A DNA stretch of 64,000 nucleotides from Nitzschia sp. pyKryTriq1 (GCA_956465555.1 OY101122.1:1995001-2059000); one strand, 5' to 3'. Positions 41,774-50,977 are shown, numbered from the stretch's first letter. A program made the numbers and translations. The notes: generated from the letters alone by a model not told the origin.

Positions 41774-43930
41774 TTAGTGCTGTTGTAGTTCCGATCCAAC
41801 TACCATGGTCGCTTGATATTTCTGGGCCGTGGAAATCAATCGTTCCAATTGTTCCTGGATTCGTTCTCGTGGCACTTGTACCCTTCCAGTCGTCAATCCT
41901 TCTTGCACGGCACGCACTGAGGTATCCAAGAGGCGTTCGGCTAGGACACATTCCATACGACGAACTCCTGCGGCCGGAGGCAACAAGTTCTTGCCAAAAA
42001 TACCGAAAGTCGTTAGTGATGATGGTGACGACGACTCATCCTCATCATTGTTATTGTTATTGTCGGCAGTATTCTGGGTGGGGAGAAGAATGGAATACGA
42101 CTGTCCATGGATTTGCAAAGTGGCAGAGGAGCATGATGGTGCCGCCCCGGATGACGAAGATGATACCCCCGAAGAATCATCATCATCATCATCAGCAGCA
42201 TTCTCATTGACAAAATATTCCAAGACTTGGGCTTTTTTAAAGAGAGCATCTCCAATCGTCATGGGATGCAACGTAGCCTTGGCCTCCCATACTTGATGGA
42301 TACGAACCGCATGAGGAATTGTAGTACTACCAGGAAGCAATTCGACGACAAGGGCATCCAATTCGGTAGTTTTGCCAGTCAAATCGATATGAGGTGGTAA
42401 TTCAATAGTGTAGGGACATTTGGGATTGGGAGTTCTTTTGTTGCCGCCCTTATTGCGTCGTTTTTGACTTTGAAGAAAGACAGGGGCCAGAATTTGCAGT
42501 CGTGCTGGTGATGCGGATATTATGGATTGTTCCAAATAAGTCATCAAATTCAATTCGCTCTGGACACCACTGGCTTTCCCTCCATCGGCAGGTTGCGGAG
42601 AGGCCTTGGGAAACTCCTGTTCGATGGCCGCCTTCAAAAGCTGCTTCCGATGATCCTCCTCCTCCTCCGTGAGTAATAGTGATGATGAGTCTTCTTCTTG
42701 TTCTTTCTCCAAAAATTGATCTTCCACATAATCTCGCAGCAAGCTTCGTTCGTCCGGTTCCTCAAAAATTGCTCGATAGATTTCCAACCATTCCGGTTTG
42801 TCCGCATCTTCTAGCAGTCGTTCAAACTTCCCTTGATACTCTCGACCACTAGCCATGAAGGAAAATAACTTCTTTGGAGGAGGGCCAATAACACCACCAC
42901 CATCAGCATCATCTTGAAACCTTTGGTAGTTTGCCAAACCTTCTTGAAAAGGCGATAGCAAGGATGATGATGCTTGTTGTTGTTGTTGTTCTTCTTCTTC
43001 GTTTTGTTGTGGATGATTCTTTTCTTGAAGCTGTTGTGCCACTTGTTGCAATTCATCCCAGTAGAGCGACAAGAAATCGTTCGTCTGTTTCCACTGCCGT
43101 CGAGTGACAAACTCTTGAAGTCTCGCCTTGAACTCCGCCTTGTTCCAGGTACCATCACTTAATAATGTCCGTACCATGGTTTTGCGTTCTTTTTCCGTCA
43201 CCACGAGCATTCCTGATGAAGATGCCGTATGGGTAGTAGTATTTGTATTACTATTGGTATTATTATGAGACGCCCGGTCGTAATGGTCGTTATTGTCCTC
43301 CACTAATGTTACTTGTTGGAGACATTGCTGCAAGTACTGTTCGAGTCGTCGTCCGCCTCCTCCTCGTCCCCCTCCTCCTTTTGGATGCTGATGGTTGTGT
43401 GCTGCTACTGTTTGGTCGGCTTCGTCGGATGTGAACATTTTGAAAAATGTGGATTTCTCTCTCCACTTATTATTTGTGGAACAAATACTACTACTAGTAC
43501 CGGTGCGACCGAAGGAAGTGCACCGCCCAGAAGCTGATACTGATGATAGAATGGGTGTTTTTGTTTTTATTTTTGTTGTTGTTGTTGATGATGATGATGA
43601 TGATGATATTGTTGATCTTTGCCAGCATGATGATAATGAGGATGAGGATATTGTTCTCTTGGATGCTGCTGCTGCTGATGGCGATGTGATTATTTTTGTC
43701 AACAACAAGGCAGTAGCGCTAGGATAGGACGGGGACGATGATGATGCGGAGGAATCCAAACGCCAACACAAACTGCATAATAATATTGACATCAACCACC
43801 GCCAGCGAGACGATGCAAACGCAATCTTATTAATATTACTGATGCGCAATAATAATAATAATAATGAGAATAATGCCATTCTTTTTCTCATTCCAAAAAG
43901 AGAGAGAAATATCGTCAGAGGGAAACGCAC
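41774..43930 (-). CDS. PD-(D/E)XK-nuclease-like protein with N-terminal targeting region
   Basis: 718 residues. The N-terminus is hydrophobic and Ser/Arg-rich (ALFSLLLLLLRIS, then RWLMSILLCSLCW), suggesting targeting to an organelle or membrane; poly-Ser and poly-Thr follow. The folded part begins near residue 255 (KTMVRTLLSDGTWNKAEFKA). The C-terminal domain shows a PD-(D/E)XK-type core: SGVQSELNLMTYLEQSI (helix with Glu), TELDALVVELLPG with Asp525, and VWEAKATLHP with Glu549-Ala-Lys551. A helix-rich stretch then follows (GDALFKKAQVLEYFV). Proteins with this core are nucleases, usually acting on DNA. An Asp/Ser insert interrupts the C-terminal domain. Plant proteins of unknown function carry a similar VWEAK motif. 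Nuclease activity is inference. Confidence 0.6.
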   Translation of the reverse strand: MRFPLTIFLSLFGMRKRMALFSLLLLLLRISNINKIAFASSRWRWLMSILLCSLCWRLDSSASSSSPSYPSATALLLTKIITSPSAAAASKRTISSSSLSSCWQRSTISSSSSSSTTTTKIKTKTPILSSVSASGRCTSFGRTGTSSSICSTNNKWREKSTFFKMFTSDEADQTVAAHNHQHPKGGGGRGGGGRRLEQYLQQCLQQVTLVEDNNDHYDRASHNNTNSNTNTTTHTASSSGMLVVTEKERKTMVRTLLSDGTWNKAEFKARLQEFVTRRQWKQTNDFLSLYWDELQQVAQQLQEKNHPQQNEEEEQQQQQASSSLLSPFQEGLANYQRFQDDADGGGVIGPPPKKLFSFMASGREYQGKFERLLEDADKPEWLEIYRAIFEEPDERSLLRDYVEDQFLEKEQEEDSSSLLLTEEEEDHRKQLLKAAIEQEFPKASPQPADGGKASGVQSELNLMTYLEQSIISASPARLQILAPVFLQSQKRRNKGGNKRTPNPKCPYTIELPPHIDLTGKTTELDALVVELLPGSTTIPHAVRIHQVWEAKATLHPMTIGDALFKKAQVLEYFVNENAADDDDDDSSGVSSSSSGAAPSCSSATLQIHGQSYSILLPTQNTADNNNNNDEDESSSPSSLTTFGIFGKNLLPPAAGVRRMECVLAERLLDTSVRAVQEGLTTGRVQVPRERIQEQLERLISTAQKYQATMVVGSELQQH

Positions 43931-44261
43931 CAGTACGTGTACCGTGGTTTAGCTACTACTGTAGAGCACGTGTATTAGCCAGTGCAGGATCACTTTGATG
44001 ATCATGGGCACGCAACACAACAGTGTATTATTGAGTAATATGGTATGATGGACGAAAGACCGATCCCGCTTTTTATCATGGTCGATCTTCACTCTTCACA
44101 TCTTCACGATGAGGATGGTACTATGGTAGAACCCCGGCGGTATAGCTGGGTGTACAGCGGGTACTGGAACATCCAAGGATCGAGCGATCACGCGCGCTCC
44201 ACCTTCCTCCACTGAACTCAAAAGCGCGTTAAATCGAAACCGCGGTGTCTGCTTCTCAGCG
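43931..44261. other. Intergenic region left of the palindrome cluster
   Basis: Nothing recognisable apart from a TATAGCTGGGTGTACAGCGGGTACTGG-like stretch near 44140; no coding frame. Confidence 0.3.
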
Positions 44262-44413
44262 TGGCCCACGGTTCTTGGCCTGGCCCACGGTTCTTGGCCT
44301 GGGCCAAGAATTCTTGGCCCAGGCCAAGATATCTTGGCCTGGGCCAAGAATAGGCCAAGAATTCTTGGCCCAGGCCAAAAATTCTTGGCCTGGGCCAAGA
44401 ATTCTTGGCCTAG
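44262..44413. repeat. Left palindromic cluster (GGCCAAG-based)
   Basis: Dense alternation of CTTGGCCTGGGCCAAG and CTTGGCCCAGGCCAAG units, several joined by an AATTCT or ATATCT link, so that almost every stretch is self-complementary. It begins with two imperfect GTGGCCCACGGTTCTTGGCC copies and ends at CTTGGCCTAGAGCCCCCC. Confidence 0.92.
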
Positions 44414-44473
44414 AGCCCCCCTTCTCTGTGCTTCCCCCCCCATTTTTTAAAAAAATCTGTTGGTCATTCGGAC

Positions 44474-44495
44474 CAGAGAACCATATGGTTCTCTG
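44474..44495. repeat. Perfect 22-bp palindrome between direct repeats
   Basis: CAGAGAACCATATGGTTCTC followed by TG is self-complementary around CATATG. It is flanked by direct copies of ATTCGGACCA at 44466-44475 and 44496-44505. It lies just inside the left palindrome cluster. Confidence 0.88.
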
Positions 44496-44529
44496 ATTCG
44501 GACCAACAGAGCATACGTGCATATCTAAT

Positions 44530-45240
44530 TTGTTACAAGCCCCATCGATATCGGCGGTGTCGGCCAAGGCGACGGTCGAAGAAATCAAAGCATCGCTTGG
44601 ACCAAACAAATTCAAACAGCTCAAACGACTCACCAAAGACTTTGCTGAAAGTAGTCTCTCCCCTGAGGGCTATGTCGATCAATCCGCAGCCCTGTTCGAT
44701 CGGGGCTATGCTGATCCAGACTTTTGGTCCTTCTTACCGTCGCTGTTGGAATCCTGCCCGAATTCCCAAGCTTCTGAACATGCCCTGCAATACATGAACA
44801 GCGTCCGGCGACAACAATTTGCGGAAAAGAAACCGGCGGCCACGCGACCCAATCTTGCCGTCGCTGGCACTTCATCATGGGGTGGAAGTGGCCCTGCTAT
44901 CAGCAGGGTCGCGCAACCCCCCACTGTGAGGTCGTCGCCAGCAACTAGGACCAACAACTTCCCTGCCATGCCTGCCCGCCTAGCTCCTGCTGTAATGGGT
45001 TCCAAGAAGAAGATGGGGTGGTACCGGAGCCGCTACTGTGGTCCGAGCCAAGGCCTCACCAGGGTCCGTGGCAGTGGCAGCCGCCAATCAAGGCCCACAG
45101 GGAGGGAGTGCGACGAAATTCATGGCCAAGCAAAGCAAGCAACAGGCGGCGGCCAATCAGAACAACCCAACGGAGGCAACAGTCAAAAGAAAAAGAAACA
45201 AAAGGATGAGCTTCGCGCTGTTGCGTTTGGAGGGAAGTAG
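44530..45240 (+). pseudogene. 5'-truncated ZNF598/Hel2-like gene fragment with compensating frame shifts
   Basis: The frame opens after a stop at 44494 and has no ATG before protein-like sequence begins. The clear part reads GPNKFKQLKRLTKDFAESSL, YVDQSAALFDRGYADPDFWS and FLPSLLESCPNSQ, resembling the region near the C-terminus of ZNF598/Hel2 ubiquitin ligases, which sense collided ribosomes. From about 45015 this frame degrades to Arg/Gly/Ser-rich sequence. The next frame instead reads VRAKASPGSVAVAAANQGPQ and SATKFMAKQSKQQAAANQNN to about 45190, and the original frame then resumes with KKKKQKDELRAVAFGGK before the stop. Two compensating one-base changes explain this. The RING finger and zinc-finger parts of the gene are absent. 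Family assignment is from memory of the pattern and moderately sure. Confidence 0.5.
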
Positions 45241-45506
45241 GTGATCGACTGCTAGTGGCGAGAGTCGTGTCTGAGATGTCCGCGTTCTTGTAGTAGACTA
45301 CTACGGAGTAGATTACTATTCAAAATACGACCCTTCGTTGTTGTTTTTCCTTACTAACAACCACTAATGTGTACGATGTTCGTCGGGACTTTATACTACC
45401 GGGTACGCATACGTACTGAGAAGAAAGAGATCGTAGCGACTAAAAACCTCTAATGGAGACATTTTTACGGCTTCAAAAACTGAGCATATCTCTACGAACC
45501 AATCAT

Positions 45507-46219
45507 TTAAAAGACGGCTTCGTCTCCGTCGCCTCCATCACTCTCATCATCACTGGCGTAATAGTTTGTCGTGTAATCGGCGACCTCTTCTTCATCTTCC
45601 TCCTCGATTTCTGCTGTGTCACTGAGTTCCCCCTCCTCTCCTTCCTCCCCAGTTGCTTTCTTTCGTTGCTCCTCCGCTGCCAGTTCTTCCAGCGTCAACG
45701 CTCGCTTCGGAGTCCCATCCTCGCCTAATTCACCAACTTTGTGAGAAGAAGCCAAGGGCAAAGCAACAAGCTTGTCAGGCAAAAGTTCTTCGGGAAGGTA
45801 CCGCGGATCGGCAGTCTTGCCGATGCTCTCCGCTACATGGACATCTGGTTCCAAAGGGCGCGGACGTTTGTTGTATCGGACCACGTCAACTTCTTGCGAC
45901 GGTCGGACATAGAAAGGAGAATCCTGGAAGCGATGATGCATTTCGCGGCTCTTGTTGATCAGATAAATGTTGGGAGCCGTGGCTCGTTTGGATGAGGGAC
46001 TGAGCTGGTTGCAACGACGAAGGCGTTGGATCATGACCCTTCTGGCCGCTCGAATGCCATTCAAAATCCGGGAATAGTAGAGGCTTGGTAATGTCTTGCA
46101 AGCTGCGCAGATTCCCGGCATCTAGACCAGCTTCTTGAGCTGATCGCTGCAACAAGAGCCGTGCTCCCGAGGGCGGAGCTCGCCCCCCCACGGCCGCGGC
46201 CTCTACCTCTGCCTGACAT
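45507..46219 (-). CDS. RNA polymerase III subunit RPC7 (POLR3G/Rpc31)-like, two frame breaks
   Basis: ATG 46219 begins MSGRGRGRGRGG, the Gly/Arg-rich start typical of RPC7. After a run of seven C (plus strand, 46183-46189) the conserved sequence continues in another frame: SAQEAGLDAGNLRSLQDITK then PLLFPDFEWHSSG. A second one-base shift near 46000-46070 leads to RATAPNIYLINKSREMHHRF and QDSPFYVRPSQEVDVVRYNK. An acidic tail (EIEEEDEEEVADYTTNYYAS, ending GDGDEAVF) closes the protein, as in RPC7. RPC7 belongs to the Pol III RPC3-6-7 subcomplex needed for initiation. The G/C homopolymer suggests a sequencing indel for the first break; if both are real, this is a pseudogene. It lies inside the segment bracketed by palindrome clusters. 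Confidence 0.65.
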
Positions 46220-46587
46220 GATAATTTCAGTGAGCAACGATTGGGCTATGTTTCCATAATTGAAGCTGAACGCGGGCTCTTGCGAATGGTTACGATTTCT
46301 GGTGTCTCCTATTGACGTCTGCCAACACAGTAAAGCCGTTCGGCCGACATCCCATTGCCAAGATGAGATGATGATGAGATGTCGCCACAAAACAAGCGAC
46401 ACCTCGAGTGAGAGATGCCATGGTAGGTGGGAAGAAAAGAGAAAATTGAAGAATGAATCGATGCGAGAGATCTTGGATTTGTTCAATGAGCGATGATGAA
46501 ATGGGATGATGAGCGCTGATGCGCTGATGCGATGTTTGAAATTCGACGACTAGTCTGTTTACTCTTTTGGGGGTACAGAAAGGGGGT

Positions 46588-46745
46588 AGGCCTTGGGCCA
46601 AGACTAGGCCAAGAAATCTTGGCCCAGGCCAAGAATTCTTGGCCTGGGCCAAGAGTAGGCCAAGAAGTCTTGGCCCAGGCCAAGAATTCTTGGCCCAGGC
46701 CAAGAATTCTTGGCCTAGGCCAAGAATCTTGGCCCAGGCCAAGCG
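46588..46745. repeat. Right palindromic cluster (GGCCAAG-based), inverted relative to the left one
   Basis: The same CTTGGCCCAGGCCAAG / CTTGGCCTGGGCCAAG units with AATTCT, AGTCT and AAATCT links. Read on the minus strand, its inner edge (CTTGGCCTAGTCTTGGCCCA then TACCCCCTTTCTGTACCCCC) resembles the inner edge of the left cluster (CTTGGCCTAGAGCCCCCC then TTCTCTGTGCTTCCCCCCC). Confidence 0.9.
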
Positions 46746-47507
46746 GGCTTTGCCACGGAGCGTGGCTAGCGCGAAAGAGCATTGTCCAAGCGTGCCCGTA
46801 AAGCGAGTTCCACGTTAGTGCGCGGTGACCCGCACCCTTGGATGTTCCTGTACCGGTAGACCGGTACCGGTACAGTACCGGTGTGTACTACGTACGTACC
46901 GTCAGTATGACATGACGTCATCGCTTCTTCATCGAAGCAGTCTGAACGGGACATTATATGCCCCTGGATTTCGTTGGAACACAGAAAATTCTGAAAAATA
47001 ATGCACGATTGTAGACAAACTTCCGTCCACCTGGAGGCAAATTCGCACAGAAACAAGCACTACGACATGTCAATGACATATTCTAATCATTGTGCGACAC
47101 TCCAACGACATGATGCATTGTTAAGAACCGAAAAAACAGGATTGGGATTACTCGTATTATTGAGATACTTCTACTCTAGCTGTCTTCATAATCGTTGAAA
47201 AAACCAGCAATGCAACTTCTTTCAGTTCCGTGCGCACGGTTCTCATCATCATCGATTATCGCACGATTCTTCTTCTTCTTCCGCCTCGCCGCTCGCGCTA
47301 ACTCAACATCATCAGCTCACAAAACGCACACGCAACTTTTCCGCTTCCCGTCCCTCATTTTCTACCAGACACAAATCCGAAGACTCCTCATTCGTTCTCA
47401 CGGATCCAAAACAATCAACAGAAACCCCATCCACAAGCTGCTGTCCACACCCATCCATTCATCCATCCATCCATCCATCCATCCATCCATCCAGTATTTT
47501 AGCTACC
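46746..47507. other. Intergenic region right of the palindrome cluster
   Basis: TACCGGTAC palindromes are dense at about 46848-46882. A CATC tetranucleotide run (about 47451-47492) lies just upstream of the next gene. No coding frame is convincing. Confidence 0.4.
47451..47492. repeat. CATC tetranucleotide microsatellite
   Basis: About nine to ten CATC/CATT units end 17 bases before the ATG at 47508, so it is probably in the 5' UTR or core promoter of the next gene. Confidence 0.85.
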
Positions 47508-48140
47508 ATGACCCCTCATTGCACCATCATCCTCAGTGGTGCTACGAGTCGCCAACAGCGCCGCTCTGCCCTTGAGCAATCATCTTCCGATGAGCTTACG
47601 TCGACATCGTTGTCGTCGTCGTCACGAGGATCTTCTATTTCGTTTGGTACTATTGAGGTTCGCGAATATGATCGAGTCCTCGCCGTAGTCGAGCACGTCC
47701 AAGTCAGCAATGCTCTGGCAATCGGATGGGACTACGAACAACGGCAGGCCGTCTCGCTGGAAGAATTTGAGCAACAACAACTCAGAGCAAAGATTGAACA
47801 AGAAGTTCGACGGCTAGGAGGAAACATGCAACGATCCAATGCCGCCTCGCTCCGATATGTGATGAAAGTGGGTTTGCCATCATCCAGCACCAAAGCTTTG
47901 CCACTCGCTTGTGAACGAAGACGGAGACTCTTGGCGTCCTTTGGATATACCAAGAAAGAGTTGCAACAAGCCGAGAAGGAGAGAATCCGAATATTAGCGG
48001 GAAAGAGTTCATCGAATTCTAATAATTGTGATGACGATGACGACGAACAACAACAACACCCAGAAAAGGCGACTTTATCACAATTTCGGTCCATACGAAT
48101 CCTTCAAAAACTCATCAAGCCTCTGAGCAGGCGGGATTGA
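47508..48140 (+). CDS. Diatom-type small protein of the FGTIEVREYDR family
   Basis: 210 residues. The core ISFGTIEVREYDRVLAVVEH then ALAIGWDYEQRQAVSLEEFE (about residues 44-90) fits a motif I know from many small diatom proteins: (V/I)xFxT(I/V)E(V/I)REYxRxLG, followed by GPxLxIGWxY. A basic helix with RRRRLLASFGYTKKELQQAE (about 137-158) matches their conserved C-terminal helix, where R-x-x-L-x-x-F-G-(F/Y)-(S/T) recurs. Function in the family is unknown. Poly-Ser, poly-Asp and poly-Gln runs are inserts. No signal peptide or membrane segment is seen. Confidence 0.8.
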   Translation: MTPHCTIILSGATSRQQRRSALEQSSSDELTSTSLSSSSRGSSISFGTIEVREYDRVLAVVEHVQVSNALAIGWDYEQRQAVSLEEFEQQQLRAKIEQEVRRLGGNMQRSNAASLRYVMKVGLPSSSTKALPLACERRRRLLASFGYTKKELQQAEKERIRILAGKSSSNSNNCDDDDDEQQQHPEKATLSQFRSIRILQKLIKPLSRRD

Positions 48141-48388
48141 CCATATGAGGGATAGCTTTTGTACTCTCATCTACTACTACTACTAGTAGAGAGAGCTATT
48201 TCCCCAATCTATCACTACTTACTACTAGTAGAGCGTGAATCATGTTGCATGCTTCACCACCATAGAAACGTAAATTACACTGGACTATTATATGCCGAAC
48301 GAGCCGCATCATACCCTATGGGTCATTCCTAACATTCTGATCTACTAAGAGTACAGACAGACAGGACTGGTACAATAGATACTTTCTT

Positions 48389-50977
48389 CTATTGCGATGT
48401 AAAGGGAAACGAGGTCCAATCCGCATTATGATTCCATGCATCATCGTCCTCCCATTCGACGACATTATCATTTGTAGTGCCGTCCCCCTTTCGGGACGTG
48501 GTGCTGTCGGGCTTTTCCTTGATTCTTCTTCGACTGGTGGTGGTGGTGGTGGTGGTGGTGGATCCATCAAGGCCGTCACCTCCTCGGCTTTTACGTCCTA
48601 CATCCGACGCGGAACCACTTCTTGAGAGTCTTGGCGAACGGACACTACTGAGTTCCTCTTTTCGATTGCTGGTTCGGTCACTCTTCTTACGTCCTACATC
48701 CGACGCGGAACCACTTCTTGAGAGTCTTGGCGAACGCATCGTCTGTTGTTGCTGGGGGGATGAGGCTTTGTTGGTGTTGTCGTCTCGATTGCTGCTTCCA
48801 CTGAGTTCCTCTTTTTCATCACCCGAATCAGAGCCTCCTTGTTCCGAAGAGTTGCTTCGCCTGGCGGTCCTGGTGGGTCTTCGAGATCCAGAGGCGGACC
48901 GGTGTCTTGTCGAAGTTCTTCTTCCAGAGGAGGTGGTGTCCAGAGTACGTCGACGACGAGCCCCGGGAGTGAGTGCCTCATCGTCCGGCGGAGGTGGTGG
49001 CGGTGGAAGAGCTGATGACTCGGAAGAAGTGGGTTCGCCACCACCAGATACTTCTTCTTGTTCCAGATCATCGTTGACGTCATTATTGTTATCATCATCC
49101 CCTTGGTCTTCTGTATCAGCACTGGCACCACCACCATATAGCAGCCGTGTGGACTCTCCGACAGCAACCTGTTTCTTTCGACGTCGCGACAAATCCATGG
49201 AATTGCTCCTTCTTGCAGGTCCATGCAAACTAGACGACAAACCAATACCACTGGTACCACTACCGTGCATATCTTCGCCATGGCAGGAATGGCTAAGCAG
49301 GTTTCGGCCAGAGTTAGTTCTAGAAGTAGATCCTCGGCTCAATCTTGTTGCTGTGGCGTCTCGGGAGGAGGTACGACGTGATGATCGTCCGTCAGAAGAA
49401 CGGCTTCGCCGGCGGGATGTGTGCCCTTCTCCTTCTTTCTCGTCCGACGAGCTACTACTGTTGCAGCCATTGGGGGATTCGTTGTACTCGTCATCATCAA
49501 TTTTATTTCCTTCTCCACCAGTAGTACTTGTATTCGACATGGAAGTCTTTCTTCGTCGGCGTTCACCCGAGGGAGCCCGTCGTACTTTGGAACTGGAGCG
49601 CTGTTGTTCCCTCGAAGAATGAAGGCTTGACGAGAGTTGAGACGCACTGTTATTGTTGCTGCCATCCGAACGTGTTCGTCGTCCCCTCGACTGAGATCGG
49701 GGACGACCTTCTGCTGGTGGAGGTGGAGGGCTATGGTTGCTAGAAGATCCCATGCCCTTGGGATCCGACATGCCTCGTTTCAACATTCGTCGTCGTCCAC
49801 CAACTCCACCACCACTGATGGACGGTCGAAGGCCTCTACCACCGGATGGATTGTGACTCGAAGAATTCATGTCGCCAGCACCATTAGGCCATTCTTCCGC
49901 CGCATCCTCCGACTGTAGCGGAGGAGGAAAGAACAAATCCATGGTATCATCGGTAATATCTACCATCAGCCCTTGACGTATCGTCTCGGCATCCGCACTC
50001 AATTGGCGACGTAACATGCGTCGTTCGACCGCTGGCGACTGCATGGCCTTCATTTTCTCCTTTGAAGGTGCAGCGACAGTGGGTCGCACAGGGGAAAGGG
50101 ACCTATTTTTAGCAGGAACCAACATACGTGACGATTGAGGGGCTCCTGAAACTGCTGCTGAATCACTTTTCCGTCCTCGACGAGATGACCTTCCTCCTGC
50201 AACATGGCCGGTCCCGGAGTGGTTCGATCCACCAAGAGGATTGTTGCCATGGTTGCTGGATCTCAATCCGGAAGACGTATCCATGGTGGATCGCCTGGAT
50301 ACCCGATCAGCAGAGTTGCGCGTCGCAGTGTCACCAAGACTTGATCTTCTTGCTCCGACACCTCGAACGGAATCTTCAATGGAGATTCGAGTCGCAATAC
50401 TCGCCCTCACAGGTCCTTTCGATTGGACCATGAAGGCAGTTGGCTTGCTAAACGAAAACTCGTTATTATCGTCGTCGCCATCGCCGTCGTCCTCAGCAGT
50501 AGTCTTGAGTTCCATCTCATCCGAAGATGCTTTGCGAGCTGTCACTTTGGAAAAGAGTAGTTCCAGAGCACCTTGGTCGTTAAAGGAAGTTCTCCTATCG
50601 CGTCCTCCCTGCTTCCGCTGGCTGGGGGGGCTCCTGTCCAGATAGAGGGAACCGTCACTTCCATTCAAATCGGCGTTCAATTTCTCTTGATCGAGGAACA
50701 TGCCTCTGGTACTCTGACCCACTCGTGGTGCTGGTCGGGTGATGTTGTTGTCCTCTTCACTATCATCAAAGCCGGAGGATGAATGGTTGCCTTCGCCCAC
50801 CGTTTCCATAGCTGCCTTCATGACAGCCTCGTCCAAAGAATTCAACCGATGTCCAATGTATTTCGGATCAAACTCATGAGATCGACCGATTTCGAGGGGG
50901 CCAACGGCACCGATTTCATCGTCAGCTTCCAAAGAAGATGCAATAAACTTCATTGCGCTGCTGCTGTGCTTCCTCAC
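48389..50977 (-). CDS. Large Ser/Arg-rich protein of unknown function
   Basis: 862 residues from ATG 50977; a second Met (MKFIASS) eight codons on is an alternative start. No domain is recognised. The N-terminus (EIGAVGPLEIGRSHEFDPKY, then IGHRLNSLDEAVMKAAMETV) looks conserved and foldable. The rest is Ser, Arg, Asp and Gly-rich, with RRRRS/SRRTSSR clusters resembling SR-type proteins. A 96-bp unit is repeated at 48593 and 48689 (plus coordinates), giving two copies of a module with SPRLSRSGSASDVGRK. The C-terminal tail VVEWEDDDAWNHNADWTSFP is distinctive and probably a binding motif. No membrane segment or signal peptide is seen. An RNA- or cytoskeleton-related scaffold role is possible but unsupported. 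Confidence 0.65.
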   Translation of the reverse strand: MRKHSSSAMKFIASSLEADDEIGAVGPLEIGRSHEFDPKYIGHRLNSLDEAVMKAAMETVGEGNHSSSGFDDSEEDNNITRPAPRVGQSTRGMFLDQEKLNADLNGSDGSLYLDRSPPSQRKQGGRDRRTSFNDQGALELLFSKVTARKASSDEMELKTTAEDDGDGDDDNNEFSFSKPTAFMVQSKGPVRASIATRISIEDSVRGVGARRSSLGDTATRNSADRVSRRSTMDTSSGLRSSNHGNNPLGGSNHSGTGHVAGGRSSRRGRKSDSAAVSGAPQSSRMLVPAKNRSLSPVRPTVAAPSKEKMKAMQSPAVERRMLRRQLSADAETIRQGLMVDITDDTMDLFFPPPLQSEDAAEEWPNGAGDMNSSSHNPSGGRGLRPSISGGGVGGRRRMLKRGMSDPKGMGSSSNHSPPPPPAEGRPRSQSRGRRTRSDGSNNNSASQLSSSLHSSREQQRSSSKVRRAPSGERRRRKTSMSNTSTTGGEGNKIDDDEYNESPNGCNSSSSSDEKEGEGHTSRRRSRSSDGRSSRRTSSRDATATRLSRGSTSRTNSGRNLLSHSCHGEDMHGSGTSGIGLSSSLHGPARRSNSMDLSRRRKKQVAVGESTRLLYGGGASADTEDQGDDDNNNDVNDDLEQEEVSGGGEPTSSESSALPPPPPPPDDEALTPGARRRRTLDTTSSGRRTSTRHRSASGSRRPTRTARRSNSSEQGGSDSGDEKEELSGSSNRDDNTNKASSPQQQQTMRSPRLSRSGSASDVGRKKSDRTSNRKEELSSVRSPRLSRSGSASDVGRKSRGGDGLDGSTTTTTTTTSRRRIKEKPDSTTSRKGDGTTNDNVVEWEDDDAWNHNADWTSFPFTSQ

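Noticed and set aside
48477-49622. Plus-strand frame of 381 codons
   Set aside because: It is the antisense shadow of the Ser/Arg-rich minus-strand gene; Ser-rich codons give open antisense frames.
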